A stretch of 64,000 nucleotides of DNA, from NCBI GenBank assembly GCA_049999765.1, contig JBNGIQ010009265.1, positions 1 to 64,000 on the forward strand, given 5' to 3'. Numbering within the stretch: position 1 is the first letter of the stretch; every line of letters begins with the position of its first letter. The translations under genes and the position numbers were made by a program. The DNA comes from Phaeoceros laevis (taxonomy: Eukaryota; Anthocerotophyta; Anthocerotopsida; Notothyladales). Shown here one piece after another: positions 1 through 11,642 of this stretch. Below the pieces are notes generated by a model, which did no database searches, was not told where the DNA came from, and worked only from the letters and a program-made list of their open reading frames with translations.

Positions 1-1214
1 GTTTTTTTTTTTGGACAAAAAGGCGAGTCTAAGTTGGGTAAATTGATGAGGCCTACCATTTCGGGCTACGAAAATGCAATACACCCCGTTTTTAAAAAAA
101 CACAACGCAAAAGTAGGCAAATTTGTTGTTAACGGTAAAATGTCCTCTTTTTTGCAATTGTGCACAACCCAAAACCCTAAAAAAAAACCCAGTCTCCAAA
201 TCATGGAGTGTGTCCCTACTTCATTTGAGACAGTATTCCTACTTCTCTAGCCTACACGTAGCCCCCACTAGGTCCCAGATACAACTTGTGCAACATTGGA
301 AGAAGCAAAATCGGATCCGAAACCGGGAAGGAGTGCAAGAAGTCTTTCCACAAGAGGAATGATTTCGACTGTAAGAAGAAATCACAACTTCGAAGAATGA
401 ACCGACTGGTGTATGTACCAGAACATGCAGTCCTCTAGATCTATCAAACACTTCTACATTTAACTGCCACGTACAAGCAATAACAAGTTGACCTTTAAAG
501 AAAGTGCAACTTCAAAGACGGAATTGACAGGTACGTGCCACAGCAATCCTCCATTAACATTTCTAAGTTTATACGTATGCAGCACTTGATATTGTGTATT
601 GCCTCCTGGAATGAAGGATGTTTTCCAAGTGGCTAGAACCATAGGAGACAGTCACTACCAACGTCTCCTATGGTTGCATGTAGGTACTGCCGTGACAAAT
701 GCATGTCAAATACTAGAAGAGCTCCTCTTCCTAGACTAAAAACTTACTTGGGCAATCTGGGCTCGGCAACTCTGAGTTGTGTGAAAGCTCACCTTGAGTT
801 CATCTTACTTCCTGTCCTAGTTAATTGGCTTTTTAAAGCCAACCATGCGACACCACACTTACAGAAAGATTCAAATGTTCTATCCAAAATGTTTTGCAAC
901 AACTCTTTTAGAAATTTCCAACACCGGGAAGTTTCTGAGTGCCAAACTCGGCAAGGCATGTACTAGAGTTTGGACTTTAGGTTACTGATTGCGGACCACA
1001 ATTTTATACAACCTTCGAACTCGTGTCTTATACAACATTCCTTATGCAACATTTGTGAGGAAACCTAATCCGATTTGCTGATTCAAAGCGCAATAGCGCA
1101 GTGAGGAAACATGCGAGCTCCAAGTGCTGGCACAGATGTAACTGTGGCACATGTCTACATAGGTGAAAGATACTTAATAGTCTCAAGAGAACTTTGGGCA
1201 ATTCCTGCTGAATA
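1..1214. other. Intergenic, no gene recognised
   Basis: Begins with a T-rich run. All ORFs are short, overlap on both strands and carry no motif I recognise. No RNA gene was seen. Confidence 0.5.
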
Positions 1215-1380
1215 TAGTCATGTAACGAACACTCTGTGAAGATTAAGTAATGCTTGGTGGTGTTATATAGTCATGTAACGAACACTATGTGAAGATTAAG
1301 TAATGCTTGGTGGTGTTACATAGTCATGTAACGAACATTCTGTGAAGACTAAGGCGTTACCTGACTTGTAACTACTTGCA
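1215..1380 (+). repeat. Three 53-bp tandem copies with inverted counterpart
   Basis: The motif beginning tagtcatgtaacgaaca starts at 1215, 1268 and 1321, giving a 53-bp period; the third copy diverges in its second half. The repeat core (taatgcttggtggtgttac) and the tail (tgacttgtaactact) recur in inverse orientation at about 1841-1875. The repeat therefore forms one arm of an imperfect inverted pair around 1381-1840. Confidence 0.85.
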
Positions 1381-1491
1381 AATGCACTATCTGAAAATTT
1401 TATTGCTAACTGAAGTAAAAAATGGAAGCATCTTGTTTGGTCATGAAAATTCTATGACAAGCTAGAGTGAAAATGACAAGGGTGTCATTTT

Positions 1492-1770
1492 TCAGTCATC
1501 TTCCATATCGCGATCTTCATCTAAAATTATAGCTATAGTATAATCTTCTTCTCCGTCTAAAATATTATCATAGTCTTCATCTAGAATAAGTTCGCTAGTA
1601 CCTTCTTCATGACCATTAGCATTAATACTTTGTGTAGCATTTTGCGTAATACAATGGTTTTCATCCGACCTACTACTACTACTAGTGCTGTGTTCGACTA
1701 TGCTCATGCTTGAGGACAACTTCATTTCGGCTTTCTGAGCTTCTAAAACACTTACATGAGCTGCATCCAT
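1492..1770 (-). CDS. Small acidic hypothetical protein between inverted repeats
   Basis: A 92-residue ORF with a true ATG at 1770. The N-terminal half is polar and Ser-rich. The C-terminal third is strongly acidic and internally repetitive, with ILDEDYDN, ILDGEEDY and ILDEDRDM as three variants of one motif. I do not recognise a family. It sits inside the inverted repeats at 1215-1380 and 1841-1875, so it may belong to a decayed mobile element rather than a host gene. The low-complexity tail could also arise by chance from a short repeat, and nothing here proves expression. Confidence 0.3.
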   Translation of the reverse strand: MDAAHVSVLEAQKAEMKLSSSMSIVEHSTSSSSRSDENHCITQNATQSINANGHEEGTSELILDEDYDNILDGEEDYTIAIILDEDRDMEDD

Positions 1771-1840
1771 TAGAACTCCTTGAGATGTTGCAATTTCTTG
1801 GTCATCTGGTCATACCATCATAGACAACCCCAAGTATAAG

Positions 1841-1875
1841 TAGTTACAAGTCAAGTAACACCACCAAGCATTACG
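1841..1875 (-). repeat. Inverted copy of the 1215-1380 repeat
   Basis: Read on the minus strand, this segment joins the repeat core (taatgcttggtggtgttac) directly to the tail tgacttgtaactact seen at about 1361-1377. Confidence 0.7.
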
Positions 1876-3471
1876 ATATTAGATGCTAGATAAAGAAGAA
1901 GAGAAGAAAATTTATTCTTTGCTTGATGGGTCCTAGGGTCCACACGAAGTCAAAACTCACCAGCTTGCACCCGTGCAGGGATCAATTCTTCAGCATGAAT
2001 GATCTGGCTCAAAGTTTGCTCTAAATTCGATATTAAAAAGTTCTGTTCGTGGGCTGAGGCGCTCCTTGCCATGACGACTAATCCAACAACAATACATCCA
2101 TCCTCAGCTTGAGTCCATATATAGTGACACCAGCAATGCGTCACCGAGGGCCAGGAGTTTGAGGCGCCACCAAGGAGTTTGAGGCGCCACCGAGGGCCAA
2201 GGAGCCACCCAGAGCCATGCCCGGCGATGATGACCCAACAAGCCAAGCAGCTCCCACGTACTCTAACCAGACACGAAGCATAATCGACAAGTCCAATGAC
2301 TTGGGAGACAAATGCAAGTCTACAAGATAAAATAAACAATGAGAACACCTAATACGGTCGGCCCTCCCTAGTTGGGGACGGTTTCATACCCCCAAACCAC
2401 TACCATTTAGAATTTTAGAGAGCGGACCAAATAGCTATTTGAGATTTTTTAAAATTGAATAATTATTTAATCTAAAAATCCAAAAAATCCAAAAACTCAA
2501 TGTGCCAAAGTTAGTGAGTAATATATTATGTGAGGTGAAATGTTTTGACATTTAATGCCTATTTACTTTCCCATTATCTCATAATCATCATTATTATTTA
2601 CATCATAATTGTCTACCATATTAATATTAGTCATGCTTTGCCATTTATGTAGTAAGGTTTATGGAGGTAGGCTATTTGTTTTCAACATGCCACTTACCCA
2701 TTACAGCTATGTACATTGAAGGGAGCGGCACCTCAAGCTACCTATAATAAGAGAGGATTCCGATCCACGGATTCTGATTAGGGAGGCCCCACTGTACGTA
2801 CTCCATCGATGTCTTCCAATGGGGTCGGCTGATGAGCTTAGAAGATAAACTCTAGTTCAAGGCCGATGATCACAGCACAATGTCCGAGCACGACAATCCT
2901 AGTAGTACGGCTTTATGCTTGCAGTCAAGAGACCTGTAAAATGCGGTATTTGCTTTTTTGTTTCGCAGTTCAAGCTTTGCTAAGAAGTTTCCTTCACATT
3001 TCCTTTACCAACAGCTTTGGTTGTGCTTCCAGTGCTGCAGACGGTGGGCCTGCGGAGGGTTGTGAGAAGTGGGCTAGTCTAGTGCGTTCTGCTATTAAGG
3101 GCAAGAGAGAGCAAACTTGGATGGTAACAGGACAGTGCATCACGTGGTCACACTATGTACACAGAACACCCAAACAAGCAGAAGTTCTGGCGCTTTCCAG
3201 CTGCCAGATTCTGAAGCCTATGCTGTGCAGTCCAGATAGTAACACATAATGACATAGCTGTTACAGCAACCATGTACTACACATGCCATATTCACTGGAC
3301 TAGTCGCTACCGCCGATATGAAGGCCAAAAAGAAGACGACTTGGGTGGATTCAGAGCGGTATGGTACACGCTAATTACATGGTCCTTTCATGTGTGACTC
3401 TCCAGATGCTGTAATGCGTTACCTGCATGTCATTCAGGATGATTAGATGCACTTCGCCCACTTGGCATGCT
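1876..3471. other. Intergenic with local duplications
   Basis: Contains a direct duplication of gagtttgaggcgccacc at about 2157-2192 and an AT-rich stretch at 2400-2680. A 127-residue ORF at 2866-3249 resembles nothing I know and was not called as a gene. Confidence 0.5.
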
Positions 3472-4576
3472 CTAATGCAGCAAACTTCTTGATAATTCCA
3501 GTTTCAGGTCACAAGCACCACACCTGTAAGCGTAGGAAGTCGAGTATCTGTTGAACGCCATACTTGCTCCTGAAGCAGACAGGTCAGCACTCTGAATAGG
3601 GTCAGTCTCCAGGCCATAGTCCATGAGAGGCCTGCTTTCCAGCTCCTGGTCATGCTGTATGACATGCTCGGGAACCTCAACTTGGCTCTTCCTGATATAG
3701 TCCCACAGAAACTCCAAGCGACTGACGTATTGGATCTTCCAGTACAGCCTGCATGCCGGCAAGAGTGAGCACCCTTGAAACCCTGGAAAGAACAAAAACC
3801 GACGAAACAAGCCACCTGCGTACCTTTCAGTCAAGAAGAACCTTCCAAGGGTGCCCAGAAGGAATCGGGAGCGCAGGCCTGGGTGCAGAAAGTACACCAC
3901 CTCCAGCCTCTGCTTGTACTCACAGGGTAAGGTTTCGTAGATTGAGCGCAGGGTGAACATGCCAGGGGAGTTGTCGCCCCTCTGCACATTGGAATGGAAA
4001 TACACCAGGCAAAAGGGCCCGTCCTGCAACTCCTGCTGAAGCTTCCGCAGAACAAACGCTCGCAGCCTCTTGCAATCGACCACTGGAGCTGCAATGACAT
4101 AGAGTTCCGAGCCACATGAGACTAGCATCCACCAGCGCTGTGGAATGCATAGAGCACTTGAAGAGGCCCTTGTTTCAGAAAAAACGAAGACTATTCAATA
4201 ATGACCTCACAAGAACCACAAGAAAAAGAAGGAACAGAGAAAGCCAAGGAGCTCTACCTGGCAGGAACTTCCCAACCACTCTCACGATTTGCCTGCCCTG
4301 CTTGTCCACACCCTCCACCCGCAAAAACTCGAGCTCTTCCAGGTCGAGGAAGTCATCGTTTTCGAAGTCCTCGGTGGACGATTCGGAGAGAGTGCTGGAG
4401 CAAGGGGAAGGCGACGCGTGCAGGCCGATTTCATCCTCATCCACAGCCAGATCTGAGGCCAGCACCACCACAGACAGGCCCGAGGGTTTCAGGGTCCGCC
4501 TGCATGCTCCGCGGTCCTTCCCGAGCCTGCCAAGCGGCATTGCAGGATCCGCCACCATCACCGTATCGGACCCCAT
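3472..4576 (-). CDS. Divergent CRAL-TRIO (Sec14-like) domain protein
   Basis: Three exons: 4576-4258, 4121-3824 and 3748-3472. Phases agree and give 297 residues. I start at the only in-frame ATG (4576), because the longer ORF begins with GTG. The N-terminal part is acidic and Ser-rich. It leads into VEGVDKQGRQIVRVVGKFLP, then VSCGSELYVIAAP, FCLVYFHS, YFLHPGLRSRFLLGTLGRFF and YVSRLEFLWDYI. This series is typical of the divergent CRAL-TRIO (CRAL_TRIO_2) family of small plant proteins resembling the Sec14-type domain of GDAP2 and BNIP2. Such domains bind a hydrophobic ligand or lipid; the ligand here is unknown. No membrane segment is seen. The splice from FFLTE to RLYWKIQY restores a continuous domain across the third intron boundary, which supports the model. 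Confidence 0.8.
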
Positions 4577-7008
4577 GCTCAGCCGAGGCTCTGGTGCTTT
4601 ATCTCCGCAGGCAGCAGCAATGCGCCAATCAGCCCGAACCTTCCAAGCAACCCACTCCCTCACCGCGGCCGCTTCCCACAATTTACAACCCGCCTCCCAC
4701 ACACATCCCTCTCTCCCTCCTCACCTACCACCCGCTCCATTCCTCAAAAAATCCTTGCACCCGCACAGACAGATATGCACATCACAGGCGGCCTCGGTTC
4801 TATCTATCCACACCTATCACACAGCGGCGGCTCTCGATCTTTATGTCCTGCCGACCTTCCGTGTTCCCCTCTCTTTCTGTCACAACTGTTGTCCTTCAGC
4901 CTGTGGGGCCATAGCCTCCACCTCTCTGACTCCCTCTGAAGCCAAGAACGACGCTAGCACTGCTCTTCTCCTGCTCCGGCTCCTCCTCCGGCTGCATGCT
5001 ATGAGATAAATGCTTCCGCCGTCCGTGATCTTCACGCGGTGAGATTCTGATGCCAGCGGCATCATCGCGGGATTCCACCCAAGTCCGGTAACTCCGACGG
5101 GACGTATCACCTCCCGAAGGACACTTGTCATAACGGAACATAAGGTCCCCTGGAGGCCGTGACCGGGCAAACCGGTAGTACCCAATGGTGAGTCATCCAT
5201 GGGCGTGGCCATTATCTACACCACGTTTATCCATCAGTCACAGTTGTCCAAAAAAAACGCCGAAAGCGAAAAGAATCACACGTCTCCTTTTTGGACTTTG
5301 ACGAATGGACGAATTAGAAAACTCTGCAAGGCTAGAAGCGACACTTTCAAGTTATCCACTCACAAACAGCTGACGTCTTTTTCACGAAAGCCTCCGTTGT
5401 TGCCTTGACAAGCACATGACTGCCATGGGTCTTCCTTGGCTTTCACGTCAAGTTTCGTTGTTTGCTGGAGTCTGGACAACCTTTAGTACTGAAGGGGCAG
5501 CCGCAGCAAAGTGGGAGAGAGGCAGTTGGACTACTGTATCTGCAAGTGAGATTGGACGTCTTTCATCTACCAGTTAACCCCAGTTAACCCCACTGCTACC
5601 AGGAGAGTGCGTCCAAAACCGGCTGACATATGCTTATCCAGACGAGGCCGCTGAACTCTCTGGGTTGGTAGGCACACACTTTGTTATGTATGTACGTGAA
5701 TGCAGCAATGTCCCTTGGCCAGGTCAGAGCATCCCACCTACTTGGAACCAATACACTTATTACTCAAGTTGTGAACATGTTAACCTGCACATCAGGATGC
5801 ATGTACATTCTGGCAAGCACCAGGAGGAACCTGGTAAGTACACTTCACAAGTACGATAGCAAACCTTGGGACTTGCACTACCCAATTTGACATGCCACAC
5901 ACCATACGATATATCCAAGTGAGAAGGCTTCACTTGCTTTAGGTAGGAATGGTGGAGAAAGGGGAATATGCTGATGCCCAAATTTTTGTCATGGTACTTC
6001 AAGCTAGCCTTTGTTGTACCCAACATACTTGGTCACATTTATCTTGGCTTCAAGCATGACTCATCCTTCTCCACTTCTACCACTTGTTTCATAAGAAGAG
6101 GAAAGAGCTCTACTTAAATCACTTGGGTTCTATAATAATAATAAGGAAATGTATACAGGCTTAGACTCCACAAGTTCGTTCAAGATTAGCTCCAGCCCAT
6201 CCTAAACCCTAATGGTCTCAAAGTTGAAGTGTTTTCTCAGGTTGGCCCCAAAGTCGAAGTGTTTGCTTAGGTCAGTAGGTAAGACTTCAAATTTGGCCAC
6301 AAAAGAGACATTCACAAGGATACCTAGGTTGAAACAACTTGAGAATCTTTGAGGAGGCACTTGAGAATCTTTGAGGAGGCACTCTGTACTCCACAAGCTC
6401 CGAATCCCCGAACTCTAGATGGTAGAGTACTACTTAAGATATTCCTTAAGCCACTGAGAATGGTGAAAAGTNNNNNNNNNNNNNNNNNNNNNNNNNNNNN
6501 NNNNNNNNNNNNNNNNNNNNNNNNNNNNNNNNNNNNNNNNNNNNNNNNNNNNNNNNNNNNNNNNNNNNNNNACCCCCTTGGTTAGAGCTTTTTCCAGCTA
6601 GATATTGATTTATAGATGATTTTCAAATTTTTGAACTTTCCTGTAGGCATTAGAAGCAAGAAGTAGGCGGTAGGCAAGTTGGCAGACCTGGGAGAAAGCT
6701 CGCAGGCAGCTTCTTGTGCCGCTCTTTCTGCCAAAACCGAGTCCTGTCGTGCTTGGCAATGTGTGCTAGAACTCAGAAGGAAATATCTACATGGTGTATG
6801 GTGCATCGTTTTTCATTTGTCGTGTATCGTGCATCGTGGTTTACCGTGAATCGCCGCTCAGGAGGGAACGAACAGTACGAGTAGAGGAATGACGATAGTT
6901 TGCTGCTCCTTAGCTCGCCCATGGTTTGTGATGATCCCTCCTTGGCGGCGATGCACGAGGCTCCAGATGCTGCACACAACTCACGCATCTAGAATCCAGT
7001 CCAATGGT
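4577..7008. other. Intergenic, includes 100-N gap
   Basis: The first 500 bases are the C-rich presumed leader and promoter of the CRAL-TRIO gene. The rest has no coding signal I trust. A 22-bp tandem pair (acttgagaatctttgaggag) lies at about 6338-6381. A 100-N assembly gap spans 6472-6571. Confidence 0.5.
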
Positions 7009-7612
7009 TCATAGGATCTGATCCTTGCAACACAGGAATCTTGAGCTTAATGTTCTCCTACTAGCTCTCCTGAAGCTGAAGTATCCTGCAATTCCATGTC
7101 TCCTTTGCAGATTACTGAACACAATGCATGCAGCCTCTAAACTCCCGCACTTTGCATACATGTCCTCCAGGCATGTCCGAGTAATTACATCACTCTCCAG
7201 TCCCCTGCCTTTGGATGTATGAATGAAGTTGCAAACCTGCTGCAGGGCTTCAACACCCACACACTCTGTAGCAAGCAAGCAACCTGCTGAGCATGTCCTG
7301 AAGCCCTACTCTACAAATATGAGTATCCATTTCTTTCCCCTCTCCAAAAGTGATAGAATCAGGTTCATGATAATCATTACCTCCGCTGCGCATGCTTCCA
7401 CAGAGAGCCAAATCTTCTTGACCTAGGCCATGCTGAGCATATCCAACAATCATGGCATTCCATGTTGACCGCTGGATCTTTGAATGACAAGGTGTCAAAC
7501 ACTCTGCGAGCATCATCCAAGTTCCCACATTTTGAGGATATGTTCCCCAGGCTACTTTGCTGCAGCACATGCCTGCAAGCGTGGGTATGGCAAGTAGACA
7601 GAGTTCAACCAC
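7009..7612 (-). pseudogene. Decayed PPR gene fragment
   Basis: PPR signatures occur on the minus strand but in different frames: WNAMIVGYAQHGLGQEDLAL near 7450, DDARRVFDTLSFKD near 7500, and DMYAKCGSLEAACIVFSNLQ near 7120. These match the repeats of the intact PPR-DYW gene at 32640-35525 in wording (for example WNAMINGYAEHGLG and NMYAKCGQLEDA). Frame changes and missing segments mean no complete protein can be made. No E or DYW region is visible. It is most simply a truncated, frameshifted relative of the intact family; a spliced gene is less likely because PPR-DYW genes are usually intronless in such lineages. Confidence 0.7.
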
Positions 7613-8261
7613 AGCAGTCTACAGGCATCTTGACTAGGAAGCTCCCGTGCTGTCCTACATGTAGGAGGTCACATGCACTACAGGACTTCTTGCTACACAC
7701 CTGTCAATAGAGAGTTTGGCTGGATGATGAATATATCTGTTTGATGGATTCCAAAAAACACCACTTTCCAGTGCCCGCGATCTGCATTAGGGCAGGCAGC
7801 GTAAGCAGAAGGCCAGTCAAGTACTCGCGTTGCAGCAGCCTGATACAACATGTACACAGATGAAGGCCGGACATCAGGCTGCTCGATGGGGTTAACGTGG
7901 ACTTACTAACTTATCCAAGTCTGCTGCGGGATGATGTGGCATGGGATGTGACACGACACCGCATGCCACATCCCCAAGGGTTTGTAGTACCCCGCCTCTT
8001 GGCATACATCCATGGCAGGGGTGAGTCATTGCCCCTGCTGGTGCTGCAGCGTGGCAACCGGTTCCGCACAAGGAGACAGCCTGGACGGCGTGTCGGGTGC
8101 TCTTCGTAGGTTTTCAGTTCTTAGGACTCGGGGCTGGATTGCTGCGGCAATAAGCTGCCTTCGGGGCATGCGGTAGCCATTTTCGGGCTGCTTCACCGGG
8201 TTTCAATCCTCGTGTGTGCGGAGCTGCAGTGCTGATTCAGGGCCGGCGGAGTTGAAGCAAG
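7613..8261. other. Intergenic / presumed ELF1 upstream region
   Basis: Short conflicting ORFs only. The final 150 bases before 8262 are GC-rich and are likely the ELF1 promoter and leader. Confidence 0.45.
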
Positions 8262-8953
8262 ATGGGAAAGCGCAAGAGTGCGGCCAAGCCTCCTCCCAAG
8301 AAGCGCATGGACAAGTTGGACACAGTCTTTGCCTGCCCCTTCTGCAACCACGACGGAAGCGTGGAGTGCAAGATGTGCGTGAGTGTGCAGAGTTGCTTCA
8401 TTTGACTGGGCTCGTGCTTTGGAATTGCCGGTGAATCTTATGATCAAAACTGAGCCTTCTGATCGGTGCTGGGGTCAAGACTTGCTTACACTTCATGTTG
8501 TCCAGGGACCGAAAGAACCAGATTGGAGAGGCAGTCTGCCGAATTTGTCAGGAGAACTTCAGCACTTCAATTGATGGTATCCCTAATCCACCACCGTTTT
8601 GCTATTAATTGCAGCTCTTAATTTGCTGGTGCTGTGTTGGCGGTGGTTGGGTTATGTGTTAAACCTTCTGACCACCATTCTTGTTTGTGTTTCAGCTCTT
8701 AGCGACCCTATCGACGTGTAAGTGCTACTTCTGTCTGCTGTTTGGGCTTCTGGTTGTGCTGTTTCACATCTGGGACAGGATTTGTTTTTAAGAATTGAGA
8801 TGTCACTGGACCTTAACATTGCTTTTCATTTCTGCAATGAAAAGCAATGTTTTTGCCTTTGGTAGCTTTGTTTGAATGTTTAATTCAACTCCCTGCCACT
8901 TCAGGTATAGCGAGTGGATCGACGAGTGCGAGCGAGTGAACAGTGGTTCCTAA
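8262..8953 (+). CDS. ELF1: Transcription elongation factor 1 (ELOF1 / ELF1)
   Basis: Four exons: 8262-8374, 8506-8576, 8696-8717 and 8905-8953. They join in phase to an 84-residue protein, the usual size for this family. It starts [20 protein letters not shown] and contains the zinc ribbon CPFCN plus CRICQ, then [20 protein letters not shown], the conserved ending. The family binds elongating RNA polymerase II and acts on chromatin during transcription in the nucleus. The basic N-terminus and both CxxC pairs are intact. Internal exons are tiny (71 and 22 bp), so automated prediction could miss them. It is followed by the convergent CCDC130-like gene. Confidence 0.95.
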
Positions 8954-9169
8954 TTGCTACATTTGCAGATAACAACTTGCATTTAAATACTATATCTCTG
9001 GCAGCAGTAGGTTCACGGTTGCAGAGTACAGAAGCCGTTCCCTGGGGTGCTGGCTGACTGACTTCTGGGCGTCTGTACTATTTAGCGATTCTATGGTGGC
9101 ACAACAATGCTTCATGAGAACTTGAGACGCTGGTGTAGAGGATAATCTGTACATTTTCACTTTCATCAT

Positions 9170-9622
9170 ACAGTCTGTGACACTGATTCCAGGTCCACAA
9201 CTATGGGATATACCCACATGAAACTTGGTTGAGGGCTGGCACCTGCCAGGCAATAAACAGGTCCACTCGTACGTTTTCGCAAGTGACTCTGGCTCCTTTT
9301 GCACAGACGGACTGGCGATAGAATTTTCTTGACAACTAAGCGGCTGTCTGAGCTTTTGAGAACGATGACAAATGATCGTAAGCATCCAGAAAAGTATGGT
9401 CTGTGACACTAGTTCCAGGTCCACAGCTCTGGGAAATCCCGAGGGCTTGCACCTGCCACTTCATGAACATGTCCATTCGTTCGTCACGTCTTTGCCAGTC
9501 ATTCTGACTGCGCTCTGCAAGCACTTTGGGAATGGATTTTTCTTGACAACAAACTGATGACAGATAGAAGTTGAGAACTACAAGTATGACTACATCTGTA
9601 CATGTTTGATTCAGCAACAAGT
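9170..9622 (-). repeat. Two degenerate copies of the 3' end of the CCDC130-like gene
   Basis: Two blocks, about 9170-9385 and 9400-9567, each read on the plus strand begin with a form of gtctgtgacac..ggttccag..tccaca and continue through gcacctgcca to ttttcttgacaac. They parallel the genuine gene end at 9620-9860, where the same landmarks appear in the same order. On the minus strand they encode remnants such as GPGISVTDC and GPGTSVTDH beside the real tail. They lie immediately downstream of the stop codon, so they look like repeated tandem duplications of the last roughly 220 bp, later decayed. Confidence 0.75.
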
Positions 9623-10591
9623 CTATGACACAGGTTTCAAATCCACAGCCAGCCTGGGAACGTGCGTTTTCCCCACTTGAAATTTGGATGAGGGCTTGAA
9701 CCTGCCAGTTAGTGACTCGTGGATCCCAGGTCCATTGATTCTTCTCCTCTTAGCAAGTAACTCTGTCTTCCTATCTCCGCTTCCGGACACCCCAGGCAGC
9801 GAGGTCTTTTTCTTCTCAACAATGCGGCTGTCTGAGAATATGGATGACGACAAAATAGCTGCTCGCTTGTTCCGCCTGTTCAACTCAAACTTCCGAGCAA
9901 ACTTGACATTGGAAGCTACCTGTGCATCTTCCTCTGTGCTGGGCAGCAACCTGATGCCAAGACCCTTGCTCCTTGCTTCTGCTTCTTCGGCTGCAACCCT
10001 TTTCTTCTGCTCCCGCAATTTTGCACGAAGAGCCTTATTCATGGAGTAGTTATCACTATGCTTCAGATCAGTAGAACGCTGCAGCCGGATCAGCTCAGTT
10101 GCAGCTTTCTTACCTTTGGCTGCATCCTCCCCCATGTGCTCCAACCTGGAGAAGGGATCAACAATGTTCGCTTTCTCGTCATCTCCAGGCAGCAGAACGG
10201 TGCCTGCGTCAACTTCGTCATAAGTCTCTGTCTTCTTATCAGCCCCGCTGACAATAACATACTCGCAGTTCTTAGGGTCTGTGTGGATCTCAATTTCATG
10301 CCTACAGCAGGCTGTCTTCATTTTGAAGCTCCATATCTTGGTGCTGTAGTAACTCCCCACTTGTTTTTTTTCTGCGTTGAACCGTACTCCCTTTGCTATC
10401 ATGGAATTGCAGCCCCCACACCATATATTGAAGGGCATCTCAAATCGGATAACCAAGATGCCTTGATCAATCTTCTTGGCTCTTTCACGCAAGGGGTGCT
10501 GCCCCTGAAACTTGTTAAGAGATCCCTGATCCGGAGTCCATTCCGGCGGATAGTAGAAGTTATCAGCCCGAGCTGCTGCTAGCGTCGACAT
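9623..10591 (-). CDS. CCDC130 / YJU2-family (CWC16) splicing factor
   Basis: A single exon of 322 residues starting at the ATG at 10591 (MSTLAAARADNFYYPPEWTP); the reading frame upstream lacks the family signature. Residues about 15-60 carry the family core, including IRFEMPFNIWCGGCNSMIAK and KGVRF. A second metal-binding segment is CCRHEIEIHTDPKN. These cysteines and histidines form the zinc site of CWC16 proteins. The middle is a charged helical stretch (LRAKLREQKKRVAAEEAEA) and the tail is basic. YJU2 and CCDC130-type proteins join the spliceosome around the catalytic step. DNFYYPPEW and the long basic tail favour the CCDC130 branch over YJU2 itself. Convergent with ELF1; downstream lie degenerate copies of its own 3' end. 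Confidence 0.93.
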   Translation of the reverse strand: MSTLAAARADNFYYPPEWTPDQGSLNKFQGQHPLRERAKKIDQGILVIRFEMPFNIWCGGCNSMIAKGVRFNAEKKQVGSYYSTKIWSFKMKTACCRHEIEIHTDPKNCEYVIVSGADKKTETYDEVDAGTVLLPGDDEKANIVDPFSRLEHMGEDAAKGKKAATELIRLQRSTDLKHSDNYSMNKALRAKLREQKKRVAAEEAEARSKGLGIRLLPSTEEDAQVASNVKFARKFELNRRNKRAAILSSSIFSDSRIVEKKKTSLPGVSGSGDRKTELLAKRRRINGPGIHESLTGRFKPSSKFQVGKTHVPRLAVDLKPVS

Positions 10592-11215
10592 GATGAAACA
10601 CGCCTCTACAACCAGCACAGGCACACTGCAAAAATCGGAAAAGCCGCTGCGCCCACTGAACACTGAAACTTTTGAGAACACGATGCGCTCAACCTTTGTC
10701 TTCAGAAACAGGGTAACAGACCACTCTTATATAGCACAAGATGTCCCAGGCCAAAGGTCATCTCCGATGTCCGAGGGCCAAGGAGATCTTAAATCCATGT
10801 CAAAACCATCTGAAGTTTGCAATACCCAGCAAGAGATCATCACAAATGGTAAGGCACTCCAACAGATCCCCTGTCCTTGGTGAGCTGTTACCGCCCAGTC
10901 TTTCCTGTCCTCTCCAGAGCCAAGGCACGGTAGCAACTCCACCAACCCTTCAACCGACACAATCTCCTGCAAGCGCCGTTGGACAGTAAGGCCGCTCCTC
11001 TCCCCAGCGCGCTGCGACGCGATGTTCGCGCTATGGCCCTGCACCAGATGGATTGTGCATACAAGAGGAAGGATCCTTGTCAGCCTAAAAATAGACCTTT
11101 TGTATTGTAGGGTTTAGCTCAAATTGAAGTAAGAATTTGCGAAGGACTCGAAGTTCTTTCACGAAACCTAATTTTGTCAGCTCGACCTGCGAGCTGCTGG
11201 CTGCAAGCTGTGAAC
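10592..11215. other. Divergent promoter region between CCDC130-like and TIM9 genes
   Basis: 624 bases separate the two start codons, which point away from each other, so this segment must hold both promoters. No specific elements were identified. Confidence 0.5.
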
Positions 11216-11642
11216 ATGGCGGACAGGAGGGCTATGGATCCCGCAGACTTTGAATCCATGCCGGAGGAGGATAAGGCTCGGATGGCAAATATGATCGACC
11301 ACTTGCAAGTGCGAGACAGGTGTGCTATGCTATCCTGATTTTACTAGTTGTCGAATCTAGGCCTCCAGTGCCGATTTGGGGCTGGTTGAATGGTGTTTGT
11401 TATGCAATCGTTCTTCCTCATTTTGAGTGTGGATTTTTTTGTCCTTGCCTTGCAGCCTTAAGATGTACAACTCCTTGGTGGAGAGATGCTTCAGTCACTG
11501 TGTTACAAGCTTTCGGAGGAAGACCCTTGACAATCAAGAAGAAACTTGTGTGCACCGTTGCGCTGAGAAGTATCTGAAGCATTCGATGAGAGTGAGCATG
11601 AGATTTGCGGAGTTGAACCAGGGAGCCGCTACTGTTGACTGA
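11216..11642 (+). CDS. TIM9: Mitochondrial intermembrane chaperone TIM9
   Basis: Two exons, 11216-11319 and 11456-11642, give about 96 residues. The protein has the twin CX3C motifs of small Tim proteins, CFSHC and CVHRC, separated by FRRKTLDNQEET. The flanking helices carry LKMYNSLVERCF and AEKYLKHSMRVSMRFAELNQ. The length and the ending match TIM9 rather than TIM8, 10 or 13. TIM9 pairs with TIM10 in a hexamer that escorts hydrophobic carrier proteins through the intermembrane space to the TIM22 complex. The four cysteines that form the two disulfides are all present. No presequence is seen, as expected for this family. Confidence 0.95.

Noticed and set aside
2866-3249. 127-residue plus-strand ORF
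   Set aside because: No recognisable domain, no splice partners, composition like flanking DNA.
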